The notes under the pieces are model-generated. The model made no database searches. It was not told where the DNA came from and was given only the letters and a program-made list of their open reading frames with translations. Shown piece by piece: positions 25,166 to 38,290 of a DNA stretch of 64,000 nt (its first letter is position 1; each line of letters begins with the position of its first letter). Source of the stretch: Gorsachius magnificus (Eukaryota; Chordata; Aves; Pelecaniformes; Ardeidae); the NCBI GenBank assembly GCA_034008185.1, contig CM067082.1:11578984-11642983 (forward strand). Reading direction: 5' to 3'. The translations under genes and the position numbers were made by a program.

Positions 25166-27796
25166 TCCCAAGCAGCAGCGGTGCCTATCAGGGAAGGACC
25201 CGGTTTAGGCCCTGGGATGGGTTAGAGTTTGTATGGAAGGAATCCAGGAGCAGGATGGTGCATGGGGTTTGTAACTACGGAGTCCACCCTCTGCCTCCTC
25301 TGCACCTTCAGCATCGCTGGTGACGAAGGACACCTTGGCACAGGGCACGAGACCTCCAGAAGCATCCCACACAGCCTGCCACCCCACGGGTCATGTTTAG
25401 AGGAAAAGGAGCTGTAGCTGCAGGACAGGCTGCTGCAGAATAAGGGAAAAACATTATTTTCCGGAAGACATGGCCTGGGCAGCCCCATCCCACAAGCCGG
25501 GACCCCAAGCACAAAGTGATCCGGGCTGGGCTGAACCAAACAAAAAGCCTCGTGGCCCCTCTGCATCGGGATAATAATAGCAGCAGATAAATTCCACCTT
25601 TCAAACAAGGGTAAGACATTAAGCAGAGCCTCTGGAGAGAGATTAGGTGGAATAAAAATACGAATAAATCCTTATGTTCTTGGACTTGAACCGATCGGCA
25701 GCGAAAGCCAGGGAGCGGGGCCCCCTTCCCCCCGATACCACCACGGTGCCCTGCATAACCACGCGCCTTGGAGATCGACAGCTTGCCCAAAGGACGAGGG
25801 CTGCAACACATGCAGTACAGAAATATCTGAGAGACCTTCCTCCGGGTCCACTCCCAAAATCACGACGTTCCCAGGCTGCCACGCATCTGTGAGGTCCCTG
25901 ATGGGGCCACCCCACTCTTCCCAGAAAGACCATGTAAGGGCTTCCAAACAAGCTTGAGGTGTCAGGTGAGAAGCACCTCACCTTCTCCAGCACGAGAGGC
26001 TGGGAAAGCAGGGCATCGATAGAACAGGGTGAAGAAGTAGCAAAGAAATTGTTTTCCCTTACAGAGCTGTATGGGGAGAAGTTATGAAAACATTAACCCT
26101 TTTCCAGGCTCCCGCAGGAGGGATTTTTGAGTCTGAAAGCCAGAAACAAACATTAGTAAAGGTGGGAAGAAGAAGGACGGGGGGATCTCTTATCTAGATT
26201 CTTTTTTTTTTTTTTTTTTTACTTAGGGCTATTTCTGTCCTGCATGCTCTGGAGGAAGCCACTGACTTAAAGTGCCGTTTTCATCCTTTCCACGTACCCC
26301 TTGGAAGCTGAGGTTCGTATCTCCCGACCTAGCATGGAGGCACCTCACACTCCTCCTGCCACTCTCACCTCCCAGGGCCAGACTTCGCACAAGGCAGGTA
26401 CATAGCTTCAGTCAAAATAATGAATATCAACCATTAAGATTCCATCTAAATACCCTCTTCTTTAAAAAAAAAATAGCTTTTAGATTAATGATTTAAGACA
26501 GCTAACTTCAAAGACTGAATGCACTATATGGGGGTCAACCCAAGCTCCACCGATGGATGTTGATGTCCCTCCTGGAGGGCTGCAAGTAAGCTCACAGACA
26601 CATTTTCACGTTTAAAACTGCACCCTGGAAACACCGTTTCTGCCGTGTGGAAAAAAAAAATTTGCTTTAATGACTTAAGGATCCAGTAAAACTAACTGGT
26701 ACAGAGGCACTCTCATCTTCTGCAGAGGGAAGCCTACCCCATCACAACCGGATTATCAGTTAATGTTGCCTCATTTTGCAATAAAACCCAGCTGCAATAC
26801 GCAATCACATCATGGGGAGACAAGCACACCTCACGCCAGGGTTGTTCATGCTTCCAGTTATATCCTTGACAGGAAAATAAAGAACATTAATCCAAATAAC
26901 ATTTGCTAGAAAGAGCTCTCAAACGTACTTAAGACTTATTTCCTTACCCGGATTACCACATCCCTTATGTAAGTGCTGGTGACGCTGCCAGTTAAGTCAC
27001 CTGCCTAGAAGAAAAGCCACCTCACCCTTTCACAGCCACGGGTCACCTACACCAAGGGGGAAGGCAGCAGGAGGTAGCGCCAGAAGGACGAACACTGACT
27101 CCAAAAGGACAAGCAAGGGCTGGGAGAAGACGGGCAGCAAATAACGGAAGGAGAAGGTATTTACGAGTGTGAATCACACACTTCCCCAGACATCTTCCCA
27201 TTAATGATGAATATCGTAATTCCCCTAAATAATGCAAGGAAAATTTGTTTAATCATTTAGAAGCATCATCAATAATAGATACGTCAGCTCCAGATGCTAA
27301 CCTCACCGTTCCTCCCTCCTCAGGGACTGCTTTAAGGAAAAGACTAAGATCGCTGTCACTTTTTAATTTTGGAAAGATGCTGCAGCACCAGAGTCGGGAG
27401 AACGAGGGAAGTACTCGAGACCAAGGAATGGAAACCCGAGCGCCTGCAAAAGCTCTTTACGCCACAGCTGCCATTCCCACGCGATAAAGCAGCCACGAAA
27501 GTGCAGTCCTTGTTTACTCAGGCGAAGTGCATTCAAGCAGAGGTATGCACCAAGATAGCCAGGGCCGGTGAAGAGGAGAGCCCTTCCCGCCTGCCAGGAG
27601 AAGGTCTCCCGCCAAGGACCCGGGAGGATAAGGAAGGGGCTGCACCGGAGGCGAGACTGTGCCTGAGGGGTACCCAGCTGCTACGCCAGCACAAAACCAG
27701 CATCTGGACAAGATGGAAAAAATTATGCATGCCACCTTTCAATACCGGATTTCTCAGGAATGAAGAGCAAAAGGAGATTTAAGAGCTTTGAGCTTC
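25166..27796. other. Unique non-coding sequence
   Basis: A T20 tract lies at 26201-26220. Open frames up to 167 codons show no domains. No RNA gene or additional mobile element was recognised. Confidence 0.55.
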
Positions 27797-28392
27797 ATCG
27801 CTGGGGTGCATTAAGAGGAGTGTGGCCAGCAGGTCGAGGGAGGTTCTCCTCCCCCTCTACTCTGCCCTGGTGAGACCCCACCTGGAGTACTGTGTCCAGT
27901 TCTGGGCTCCCCAGTTCAAGAAAGATGAGGAACTCCTAGAAAGAGTCCAGAGGAGAGCAACTAGGATGATTAAGGGACTGGAGCATCTCCCCTATGAGGA
28001 AAGGCTGAGACAGTTGGGCTTGTTCAGCTGAAGAAGAGAAGACTGAGAGGAGACCTTGTCAACACATACAAATATCTCAAGGGTGGATGTCATGAGGATG
28101 GAGCCAGACTCTTTGCAGTGGTGTCCAGCGACAGGACAAGGGGCAATGGGTACAAACTGAGACATAAGAGGTTTCAGTTGAATATGAGGAAAAACTTCTT
28201 TACCTTGAGGGTGACAGAGCACTGGAACAGGCTGCCCAGGGGGGTTGTGGAGTCTCCTTCTCTGGAGATATTCAAAGCCCGCCTGGATGAAGTCCTGTGT
28301 AACATCCTCTAGAAGAACCTGCTTTAGCAGGTGGGTTGGGCTGGATGGTCTCCTGAGGTCCCTTCCAATCCTTGCGATTCTGTGATTCTGTG
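27797..28392 (+). mobile_element. CR1 LINE 3' fragment with part of the RT/ORF2 C-terminus
   Basis: It begins near the ORF2 block encoding [20 protein letters not shown] (frame 27822-28031) and shows the conserved FWAPQFKKD and [10 protein letters not shown] motifs. A premature stop follows LGLFS where an expected Leu codon is lost. The frame reopens for the TRGNGYKL and [13 protein letters not shown] blocks (28118-28312). The element ends with GATTCTGTGATTCTGTGA. At about 600 bp it is one of the longer copies here. It is about 90% similar by eye to the plus-strand copy at 33411-33810. Confidence 0.95.
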
Positions 28393-31300
28393 AAAATGCT
28401 GCCTGCAAAACCCACCATGCATCCAGAAGCATCCTCTACAGCACCAGAAAAGCAAGACAGGTTTCCCAGCTCATCCTGACCTGGGCAGACTCCTCTGAGC
28501 CACCCACCACCTCATGAGCACACCAGTCACACCCTCCCCAAAGCATGGACTGTCTCAACATGACACTCTGTCGTGACAAAATCGTTACCTTGAGGGCCCC
28601 TGCTGCACCGGCAATCCCAGCCACTGAAAGCAAAGTCGACTGATAAACTGTACAGCACCAGTGGGAAGAGCTATGGGCCCGTTTGGGGATGTCCTACTTG
28701 CAATATGGAGGACAGGAAAGGGAAAAAGAGGTCGAACCCTGAAATCATGGGGGCACCATGTTTCCAAAATGCTGGCACATTTTCCAGAAAAGCCTTTTCC
28801 CTGCAAATAAAGGAGGGATGAAGGAAGCAGGGGAATAAATCTGCATAAAACTGGCATAGTTTTGACTTCCAAAGTCATATTCTGCCACCCCCAAAATAAA
28901 AGTGGGGTGACCAGCAGCAGAGAAGACGGAAACCCAAGTGCAGAGAGCACTCGCAAGCACGCGGGGTCTCAGGGCGAGGAAACCCAGCCTGCTGCCTCTA
29001 CCAAATTTCTGTCAGGGGTTGGGCTGGGACAAAAGGTTTGTGCCACCAAACCATGATTTGTATTGTTTCAGCTTTTCTCTTTTCCCTTGGAGTCACTCTT
29101 CTGATTCAGAATGTGTACTATTTTAAGCAAGTCTGCTTTACAAAAACAGGATTTAATGCCTGTTTGGGCTGCCCATAAAAATCTTTTCCACTGGAACAAA
29201 GATTTAAACCTGTGACTCAAAATGAGTTTACAATGGCGGGCTGATTATCAAGAGGACCAGAATATCCTCTTGTTAGAAAAATGTTCACCAGGCTTTCCTG
29301 AACTTTACACAGTGGTATTAATGCAACAGCTTATTTAGTTGCATGCAGGCAATACCGGTTGTCTTTGACACAGGATAAAAAATACATGTGTTTTATAACA
29401 CAGAAACCGAGCAGGTATGTGTGTGTGAATGCATGGTATGTGTACCCATACATGCACACACATGCAAGAACACACACGCCCTTCTGATTATTGTCAACAA
29501 AAGAGAGAGAGGAAAGAAAAACACGAAATCGCAAAAAACAAAGGTTGAAAGGATCAAAGGATGCACTCCACCTGGTTGCCTCAAGTGAAACAAGCCTAAT
29601 TAAGGCACTTTTTTAAAATTATTATTATTTGGCTATTACGGTAGCAAGCATCGTGGGGGAAAATCAGGGCCCTGTTTGTGTGAGTCCTATGCAAATACTT
29701 GAGGCGGTCTGGAAGAGATCTACAGTCTACCAGACTTTAGTGACACTGATGTCAAGCCCTAAGAGTACCCTATATTCATTTTAGCTTGAACCTATTTGTT
29801 TTAAAGACTTATTTCCAATGGTACAATATTTATATGCAGACAAATTCTTAAAAAGAAGGGGGAGAGTGGGTAGGCTGGCAGCAGACCAGGCAGAGGCAGG
29901 ACCACAGCCCAGGTCTGGGGATGCCCGTCCCGGCAGCATCCTTAGGAAGCAGTTCCCAAGTTCTGCTTGTTTTTTTTGGGGTTGGATCAGTTCCCAGGGT
30001 GAGCTCTGCCCCGAAGCCTTGCACCGGTGACAGTCGACGGTGCCACCTCCCAACCCGCCCTGCGCAGGCAGCTCCGGCACAGCCGCCTGCCCGCTGCCGG
30101 GGAGAAACCCTGCCCTTGCTGACGAAGCACAGGGGGGAAAGCATGCATAAAATGCCCTGCTCACTGTTATCCAGCAGGGCAGATCAGATTTTAAGGTAAC
30201 GAGTCATCAGCTACGAGCCTACGAACTCGGCTTTACACATGTCAGAGCAGCAGCATATAATACTCAATCCCGCTGACCCGGATTCTGAACCAGCACCCGT
30301 GAAGGAGAAGTTCTGGAAGGTTTCCTAGCCCGTTTTTTAGGTCCTAGAGCCAACAGCTAGTCGAAGTTTGGTCCCCTGGCAAGAAGAGCGAACACATCCA
30401 ACAACTGCATCCAAACTTTAAAAAAAAAAAAAAAAAGTTCCCCGGGGGGAGCAGAGCGCAGTGTAAAACTCTTACTTACAAGCTTTCTGGCTGCTCTTTC
30501 ATCAGCAGAATGTACTGGAAGAACTCAAAAGCAATCATCATTTTACAAGCATGTTCTGCTCCGCGCAGGTCCTGCACCCCATTTCACCCGGAGCACGCCA
30601 CCAGGGCGATGTGAGCCAACTGCCTCCCCAGGCAGCTGCAGCGCACGCTCCCCTCGCCGTGTCAGAAACCCACCTCTCAATTTATAGGCTCTGCAATAAT
30701 TATTTCCCTAATCACAGGGTGCTCTGCGCTCCTCAACCCGAATTATTATCATTAGAGCTGGCTCAGCTGCAAACGCGCCTGCTTTCCAAACAGGCGGTGC
30801 TGGGCTGAGGATGAGGGGGGGGTTAATCCTTCACTGGCTGCAGCGTAAGGCAGGGAATGGCATTCTGGCATGTCATTTCTTCCAATGGGAAAAATAACTT
30901 CTTTCAGGAGGTTTTCCATTTTAAGTTAGAACAGAATCGCCACAAAAAGAAAAAAATACTGGGTAAGGCAACATAACACATACTATGGCCTCCTTTCAAT
31001 ATACCAGCTATATTTATCTCTTAACTGCAGCGCAGAAACATATTTCACTTAGAAAAACGTTTTAGCTGCTTAAAAGAGACACTCGAGTAGCACAGGCCAC
31101 ACACTTAGATACTGGGGGGGGGGGGGGGTGAAAGAAGAAGGATTTATTTGTTTAGATGCTGTAAGCCAGCTGAAATCTGCCACCTCCACCTCATCACCAA
31201 GCCCTCCAGTGGGCAGGCATGACTTGGGCACAGGCCAGCCTGAGCTTGAAATGTTTTGGTAGAAAACTGCTCATATGATCTGGCTACTTTTTAGCCACCC

Positions 31301-32739
31301 ATTTCACTTTCACCCACCTTTTTTTTTTTTTTTTTTTTTTTCTTTTCCTGAAACATCCGCCTTTGACCAGGGCCGGAGGCAGGATGCTGGCTAAGAAAAA
31401 CACGAGCATCTGCCCCAGCGTAGCAAGCCTACCATACTTAAGCCCAAAAATGTAGGACCAGCAGTGCTGCAACCCTCACCACCCAACCTGGGACAACCTG
31501 CACGGTGACAGCTCTGCACTAAGTAGACCTGGCTTTTAAAAACAACTCTTTTTTCCCAGCTCTGCCAGGATACCTCAGCCACGACCTGCTCCTTATCCTT
31601 TCCAAGGCAAGGTCCTCTGCATCCCCCAAGTCAACCAGCGTCATTCAGGGTCCCATCCTGAAGGCTGCAGCCACCACCGAAGCTCAGGTGTGGCTGCCAT
31701 GTGTGGTGGACTGACAGCACCAAACTTGTGAGCAGACAGACAGCCCATTCCCCAGCCAAACTAAACCGGGGCAAAAAAAAAAAAAATCCTATTTGGACAT
31801 GCAAGGGAAATAGGATCGGGCCAGAGTGTCTTGAAAATAGCAAAGCACCCTACCCTAACAATTGGCACTACATGATCTTTGAGTGCAAGGGTTATCAGCA
31901 AGATCGGGTTAGGAACATGGCCTGAAATAGCCCCTCGTCCAAGGGGGGCTGAGGGGTGGCGGTGGGTGGCACAGGACGCTTGCACCACTGTGAAAGCAGT
32001 CTGCATTGCAGAAGGGAAAAAAAAAAAAGAAGAAAAAAAAAAAAAAAATGAAGAGTCATCCTGAGTGGAACATGACACTGGGTGTTCACATTTCACGTAA
32101 GAAGCCTCACGTATTATCATCAGCAACACGAAGGGGCCAGTCTGGAGTCTGATTTCTGTTCATTCACCTTGATGATATCCCTTAAAATCTTCTGCTCGGG
32201 TTACATCTTTCCAAGAAAAAAAACAAACAAACCAAGAAACTTTCCATTTAGGCAAAGGAAAGCCCCCTCCACAGATCCGCTTGCCTAAACCGTGCTCGGC
32301 AGAGCTCACCCGACCTGACCTCCGCGGAGCGCAGGCTGGGCACGTTCAGGAATTGCCACCCATCGAAGAAACTAATGCCGCAAACCAGGGCTGGGAAGCG
32401 TCGGCTTTCCAGCACAGGAAACGCGGTGCTGAGTCCTAGGATATTTTTCAGGAAGAAAAAAAAAAAAAAAAAAAAACAGCTGTGCAAGCAAAGCCACCCA
32501 ACCAACATGCTTGCTGCAAGGCTGATGCGGCCAAGAATAAAATGTCTGCTGTCAAGTGATACTGAGGGTCTTCTTCAGATCGCCAACATCAAAGCGTTTC
32601 CCCATTTCAGATCCCGCCATTTCTGTAATCAGAAGCAGTCCAAACGCTTTATCATCTACAAGTCAACCCCTAAAAGATGCTGCACTTTGCTTGCGCAGAA
32701 GTGGGAAGCACTGTGCAGGATGTACCCCCGCCTCCATTT
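28393..32739. other. Unique non-coding sequence with mononucleotide runs
   Basis: Runs include A17 near 30420-30436, G15 at 31114-31128, T20 near 31321-31340, A-rich 32019-32048 and A-rich 32455-32476. No gene is supported. Frames of 100 to 124 codons lack domains, and several are read through the homopolymer runs. Confidence 0.55.
31114..31128. repeat. G15 homopolymer
   Basis: Fifteen consecutive G residues, a site of likely length error or polymorphism. Confidence 0.95.
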
Positions 32740-33027
32740 CATAGAATAGAATAGAATTACCATAGAATCACTTTGGTTGGAAAAGACCTTTAAGATCATC
32801 AAGTCCAACCGTTAACCTAACACTGCCAAGTCCACCACTAAACCATGTCCCTAAACACCTCGTCTGCCCAGCTTTTAAATACCTCCAGGGATGGGGACTC
32901 GACCACCTCCCTGGGCAGCCCATTCCAGGGCCGGACAGCCCTTTCTGTGAAGAAATTTTTCCTAATGTCTAGCCTAAAGCTGTCCTGGCGCAACTTCAGA
33001 CCATTCCCCCTCGTCCTATCGTCCGTC
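32740..33027 (-). mobile_element. CR1 LINE 3' fragment
   Basis: The octamer end appears in antisense as CATAGAATAGAATAG and ACCATAGAATCAC. It is followed by TTGGTTGGAAAAGACC and the antisense of the ORF2 tail (residues like [20 protein letters not shown] in the minus-strand frame 32838-33113). About 290 bp remain before homology stops near CGTCCTATCG. It lies head-to-head with the plus-strand CR1 at 33.4 kb, about 380 bp away. Confidence 0.93.
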
Positions 33028-33410
33028 CCCCCCTGGTCCCAGCGCCCCCCTGGCAGCATCTTCTTACAGGGATGGGGATTGCTCAAACGCGGCCACCACC
33101 GACGCGTGCACAAAGCCGCCAGGTCAACTGCTGACGCACCCGAAAGCCCCCTGCCAGCAGGGCACGGCAGCCCTCACGGGACCACCACAAATGGGGACCG
33201 CGTCCCTCCAGAGGGCAGAAACGGGGCTGAAACCAGGTGGAAAAGCCCTGGGCTTGCAGCAAGCCTACTAAGCCTTGCAAGCAAGGCTACTAAAATTAGT
33301 AGCAGAAAGGCAAGAGGGGTAACAGCAGGGACGCGGAGCCTGGGCTTGGTGTGCAGACTGCAGCCGCCAAGGAAGGAGCATCACCCAGCCCGGGGTGCAG
33401 GGGAGAAGCG
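33028..33410. other. Unique sequence between two opposed CR1 copies
   Basis: GC-moderate sequence with several CpGs. It contains a small inverted region, CCTTGCAAGCAAGG, at 33275-33288. No gene was recognised. Confidence 0.5.
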
Positions 33411-33810
33411 CTAGGAAAGGCTGAGAGAGTTGGGCTTGTTCAGCCTGAAGAAGAGAAGACTGAGACGGGATCCCATCAACACATACAAATATCTCAAGGG
33501 TGGATGTCACGAGGACGGAGCCAGACTCTTTGCAGTGGTGCCCAGCAACAGGACAAGGGGCAATGGGCACAAACTGAGACATAAGAGGTTTCAGATGAAG
33601 ATGAGGAAGAACTTCTTTACCTTGAGGGTGACAGAGCACTGGAACAGGCTGCCCAGGGGGGTTGTGGAGTCTCCTTCTCTGGAGATATTCAAAGGCTGTC
33701 TGGACGATGTCCTGTGCAACCTGCTCTAGGTGACCCTGCTTTAGCAGGGGGGTTGGACTGGATGATCTCCCGAGGTCCCTTCCAACCCTTGCGATTCTGC
33801 GATTCTGTGA
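33411..33810 (+). mobile_element. CR1 LINE 3' fragment
   Basis: It starts in GGAAAGGCTGAGAGAGTTGG and keeps one open frame (33430-33729) through [20 protein letters not shown], the TRGNGHKL block and [19 protein letters not shown]. It ends in GCGATTCTGCGATTCTGTGA. The coding tail is intact over about 100 codons, unlike the 27.8 kb copy. Both belong to the same subgroup, marked by the Thr-Tyr-Lys-Tyr-Leu-Lys-Gly segment and the CTTTACCTTGAGGGTGACAG stretch. Confidence 0.95.
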
Positions 33811-36800
33811 TTAACCCAAATTTTATTCTTAACCATCAGATCTGAGAAACATCTACCCAGCCATGCCAGCTGCAATCCGGAGCAGGCAAGGAAAGCCAAA
33901 ACTGTCAGGTTGAGACTCATTGAGAGAAACAACAGCAGCTCCGACTCCCTTATTCCTTTTTTCCAAGAAATAAGGGGCACAGCTGCGGCCACTCCTCGGG
34001 CCAGAAACTCTCGGGGCACGCAGAGACGCTAACGGGGTGCCTCGGCGAGAGAAAGGAGGAGCCAGGCAGAAGAGAAATTATTATAAACCAGCTTGGAGCA
34101 GAAACATGTGGACGAGAGGGTAAAGAATGAAAAGCCAGAATAGGAAAGAAAGGGGAAAGAAGGTAAGAAAAAAAGGGAAATATGCCTATGAAGAACACCA
34201 CAGGCATAAAACTCAAACATGAAGTGGAACAGAAAACGAGAAGCGGAGGGAAACTAGGAGGAGGAAGCGGAGTTGGAGCTAAAGAGGCAACGATGCTTTC
34301 ACACATATGTTTGTATGTATATAAAAATACATATAGAAGTTACTTTGATATAGAGATATACATACACGCACAAGTAGAAAAACTGTGCCATGCTTTATCT
34401 CCACCAGCCTGAACGGAAGCAAAGACTTCGCCACCCAACACTGGCTCTGATGGGTCAGCCCAGGCTGTTTTCACCTGCACGGGGATGCCTTCTGTGCTCT
34501 TCTTGTGCCGAGCTGGCGCCCACGTTTACTGCTATTCAGAGCTAAAACAACACAGAAGCCATGTAAGAAAATCCACACTACAGCAGCACATTTATGGCCA
34601 TCACGTCTCCATCACAGGCATAGATAGCCACAGATCCCCAGGAAGAACATCAGTGCCATTAGTTGTTGACATTACACAGAGCACCACCAACAGCTTGAGA
34701 TACCAAATGTGTCTGTGCTGGATGCTATATAAAAATAGAATAGAAAGGCCATTCTCTGTCCCAGAGACCCAATGACCTAAGGTAAAACCAAGACAGAGAT
34801 AGAAAGTACCAGCAAATAAGGCAGGCCAACCAAAGTGGAGCAAGAGACATGCCAAAGGAGATACTATCATCTCACCGTACATGGCAATCCCAGACGGGCA
34901 CATCTAACAGCCTTGCTTTAGACGGGAAGCCGGGAAGGGGTCAACCACAACAGTGCACGAGCAAAGACCCACCCATTCCCTATTCTCTGAAATCCCACTT
35001 AAACCACGAATGGGGACGGTGTAAAGATCCCCCATTACCAAACAACCAGTAGTAAGTAGTAACCCACATCAGAACCACCACATCCATCAAACCGCACAGA
35101 GAACAACCCCTAACGAACGTGGCCACAATGTCCATTTCTGACTGCTGCACCGATGGGGACTAAGACTGAATTAAGACCAGACATGAATTAACCTGGAATC
35201 TATGAGCCCATCCACAAGGTCATAAAAGAAGCAACGTAATTTTAAAAAAAAAAAAATCATTTAACACATCTCCTAGATAAAAGAGCTTGCTTTGCCCTGT
35301 TAATACAACAGGGTATTACAAACCAGTCTTAGGTCTGTGGAAAATTCCTGGTAATTAACCCTAGTTTGAAAGGGCTGAAGAGAAGAAGGCAGGACAGAGT
35401 TAAGGATGTCTGGACATATATCTCAATCTTGCTATTTCCTAACTTTTTTTATATTCTGAAAAAGCTCGAATCACTGCAGGTAACTGGAATTAGTCAAATG
35501 CATTTTCCTCAATGCTCAGTTTAAACACTGCAGTCATCACCAGATTATCTTTCAGGTACTTTATTAAGTGATGAACTAACAACTGATACATGTTATTTCT
35601 CCTCTTTCCTCCAACCCAGTAGTGGAGCGTCTTGTTTTGCTTCTGTGTTCCTTTACTGCCCTTAAACATTATACAAAATGTTGCTATATATTTAGAAAAA
35701 GGACCTTCAGTTGAACATACCTTGCACTTGGAGCAGAATATGATGAGTTTTGTGGTGGTCCTCATCTCCTCGGGTTGCCCAGTCCATGTGAAACTGGAAC
35801 CTCAGAGAGCAGAGCTTCATTTCCTCGCTGAAAGCTCCTATGGTCTTTGGCACAAAGCTTTAAGCAGTCTTTCTGCTACCTGAGGCAATACAGGGAGCAC
35901 CCTAAAAAGAGAACAAAAGACCTCAAAACTTTCTGTATATCCAGCAGAAGCCAGCGTAGAAAGACATCACAGGCTGCCCACACAGCTGCGGAGATGGGCT
36001 GCAGCCTTCTGGACTGGTTGGAGCATTTTTCTCTTGCAGGCTCTCTACACAGGCACGTCATTGCTGTTGTCAAGCCGAGATGCAATGAATGTCAAGGCCA
36101 AGACCAGGACTCTTCCAGACAGATGGGCTGCACATCCTGATCGGCCAGAGATGACAGAAACACCAGAAGAAGAGCTAGAGAAGAGCTTACCACCAGAAGA
36201 AATTCAAGAGCGCTCCTAACCCACCAACTCAACCAATCAGCTGTGGACAAGTACCATCAGCCAACGGAGCCAGAGAGCTGTTCCTCACCAATGCGCCAAC
36301 AATGTCCAAGAACTTGGCTCCCTGGCAGCAGCTGGGTGCAGAAAGGTTAAACAGAGCTATGGATCATCTTCACGCAGTGGTTGAAGGCTTCTGAGCCGGG
36401 GTTGCCTGGCCAAGGTCACTTGCTGCAAGGCAGTGTGGGGCTCCAAGTGTGAAGGCTGGTGGGAGAAGGCAATCTCATCGCTTCTCCTGTGGTACCGGCC
36501 ACCCCAAAGGGCTCACTTAAGCTCCTTCTCCTGGACCCACTGTGGCCTGCTGCTGTGCAGGGAGGTCAGGAGCTTCTCTGGGCAGACCCGCCCTGCTGGC
36601 AAAGCCTCCAGTGAAACCACAGCTGCATGAGCTCGGCCTTAACACTTGCCAACTTCTAACGGATACCAAAATGCCTTAATATCTTCAAATGAAATATTAA
36701 TGTTATAAGCAGTATTTCATGGATCTACAGGCTTTGTCACACCTCAAGGAGGCTAAACAGATTTAGCCCAGATTTCAAGAGAGGATGACTCCCAGGATCC

Positions 36801-38236
36801 CACTTGCCGGCCCCCTCCCTGATGGTATCTTGTACCTTCATGAGCTTTAGCTGTCTTTCTGCTGCCACCATGGAGACAACAGCATTTTTACCTGCTCAGC
36901 ATTCAGATTTTCTAAGCAGAACAAGACACGGGTGTTTCTCACTATGAATATTAGCATTCCTAATATTCTTCGAAGGAGGTGAAATGCATTAGCAAGACCG
37001 ACTGCAAGCTCTCCCAGTCATGGTGGGTCAGCACGAGTGACTGCAGGTTGCTTAATGCCTCCCATACATTCCCCTCCCATACTGCCTTGCTCCATGAGGC
37101 TGTGTTAGCAGTTAATTAATGGAGGGATGTACAGAATTGAAATCCTATTTCTTGTCGTTTGTCTCACAAAAGTACCCAAGAAAAATACTCACTAAAAGTT
37201 ACTAAAAATATCCTGCAAAATAAGGTGCTTGCTTAAAAAGTCTCTTAGGTCGTCAAGACTTATAAGGAAGACAGGGATGTGAGGTACCAACAGTGGTGTA
37301 CAAGCTATACCACCAGGCAATATCACGTTATGCCTTACGCTAATGGACAACATCTTGAGCTCTGATGAGGCTACAATCTGTCTCAAAGATAGTTCTACCC
37401 AAGTTACCACCAATAACCTGTAAATTGTGCATGATACACTTACCTTTAAAATTGAAATTTTAAAATTACTGCAAACTACCCTTGCCCTTTTCCTCCTCCA
37501 TATGAAGAATGAAAAGCCAGTACTCACGTTTACCTGTCACACTGCGCTAGGAACTAAGGAAGGTCTTATTTCTAGACCTTCAACACTTGCACTTGCAACA
37601 TATAGCTACCTGGCGAGAAGTTTTCAAAAGCTTTTTTCCTGTCTAGTTGTGTTGGTTGCAGCCACCAGAACTTCCCCTCAAAGAGAGCAGCCTGCAGAAG
37701 TCACCGTAGCCATTTCTGACCATGTCAAGCAGAAGTAGAGAACCTCAACCATTTCTATGAAGCTCTTGAGGGTCCACCTGACATCAGGGCTCTACTGTCC
37801 TACACTGTGAACAACTGTACAAAGGGCAGCGCCTGCCCCGACGTGTTTGCAGATGAGAGAGTCAAGCAGAAGAGTGGAACGGGAGGGAGAAGAAATGGCT
37901 TGCCAAGGGCAGAGCCCCCAGATCCTACCCATGGCCAAGAACCAGGAACCCCATCATCTCTCCAAGCCACCTGTAACAAGCAGGACTGGTGGGTCTTAAT
38001 ACCAACTACCCAAGATAAGAAAAACATTTCAAGACAAACTTCTCACTGCTTCAGCGTCTTGGACTGCAAAGAGCAGCATCTTCCTTCCCCTCTGAACCCA
38101 CTCATCTTAATGGCATTTATTTACTCATCTTGTGCATTCGTGAAAGCTGGGTTTCCTTCCATCTTGTTCCACAAACGGAGACTTGCAGCTCAGCTTTTCA
38201 ACTTTTCCTCAGTTACCACAGAAACAGAGAAGTGCT
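33811..38236. other. Unique non-coding sequence
   Basis: About 4.4 kb with no supported gene and no recognised repeat beyond short A/T tracts. Frames of 60 to 118 codons lack domain character. An AT-rich patch with several TATA-like strings lies at 34310-34370 but is in no promoter-like context. Confidence 0.5.
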
Positions 38237-38290
38237 GGTCGGAAGAACCCTCTGAGGTCTCCAGTCCAACCTCCCAGCTTGTAAACAAGG
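38237..38290 (-). mobile_element. Degraded CR1 3' tail
   Basis: The plus-strand string CTCTGAGGTCTCCAGTCCAA matches the antisense of the CR1 3' UTR core (GGACTAGATGACCTCCAGAG type). Only about 55 bp are recognisable and the octamer end is eroded. It is older than the other CR1 copies. Confidence 0.5.

Noticed and set aside
24487..25323. 278-codon open frame on the plus strand
   Set aside because: It reads a poly(A) run as lysines, has no domain or consistent composition, sits in GC-rich DNA where long chance frames are common, and overlaps long frames on the other strand.
35490..35765. 91-codon minus-strand frame with two Cys pairs (CSKCKVC)
   Set aside because: The cysteines do not form a known zinc-binding spacing, there are no flanking splice sites, and composition matches non-coding DNA.
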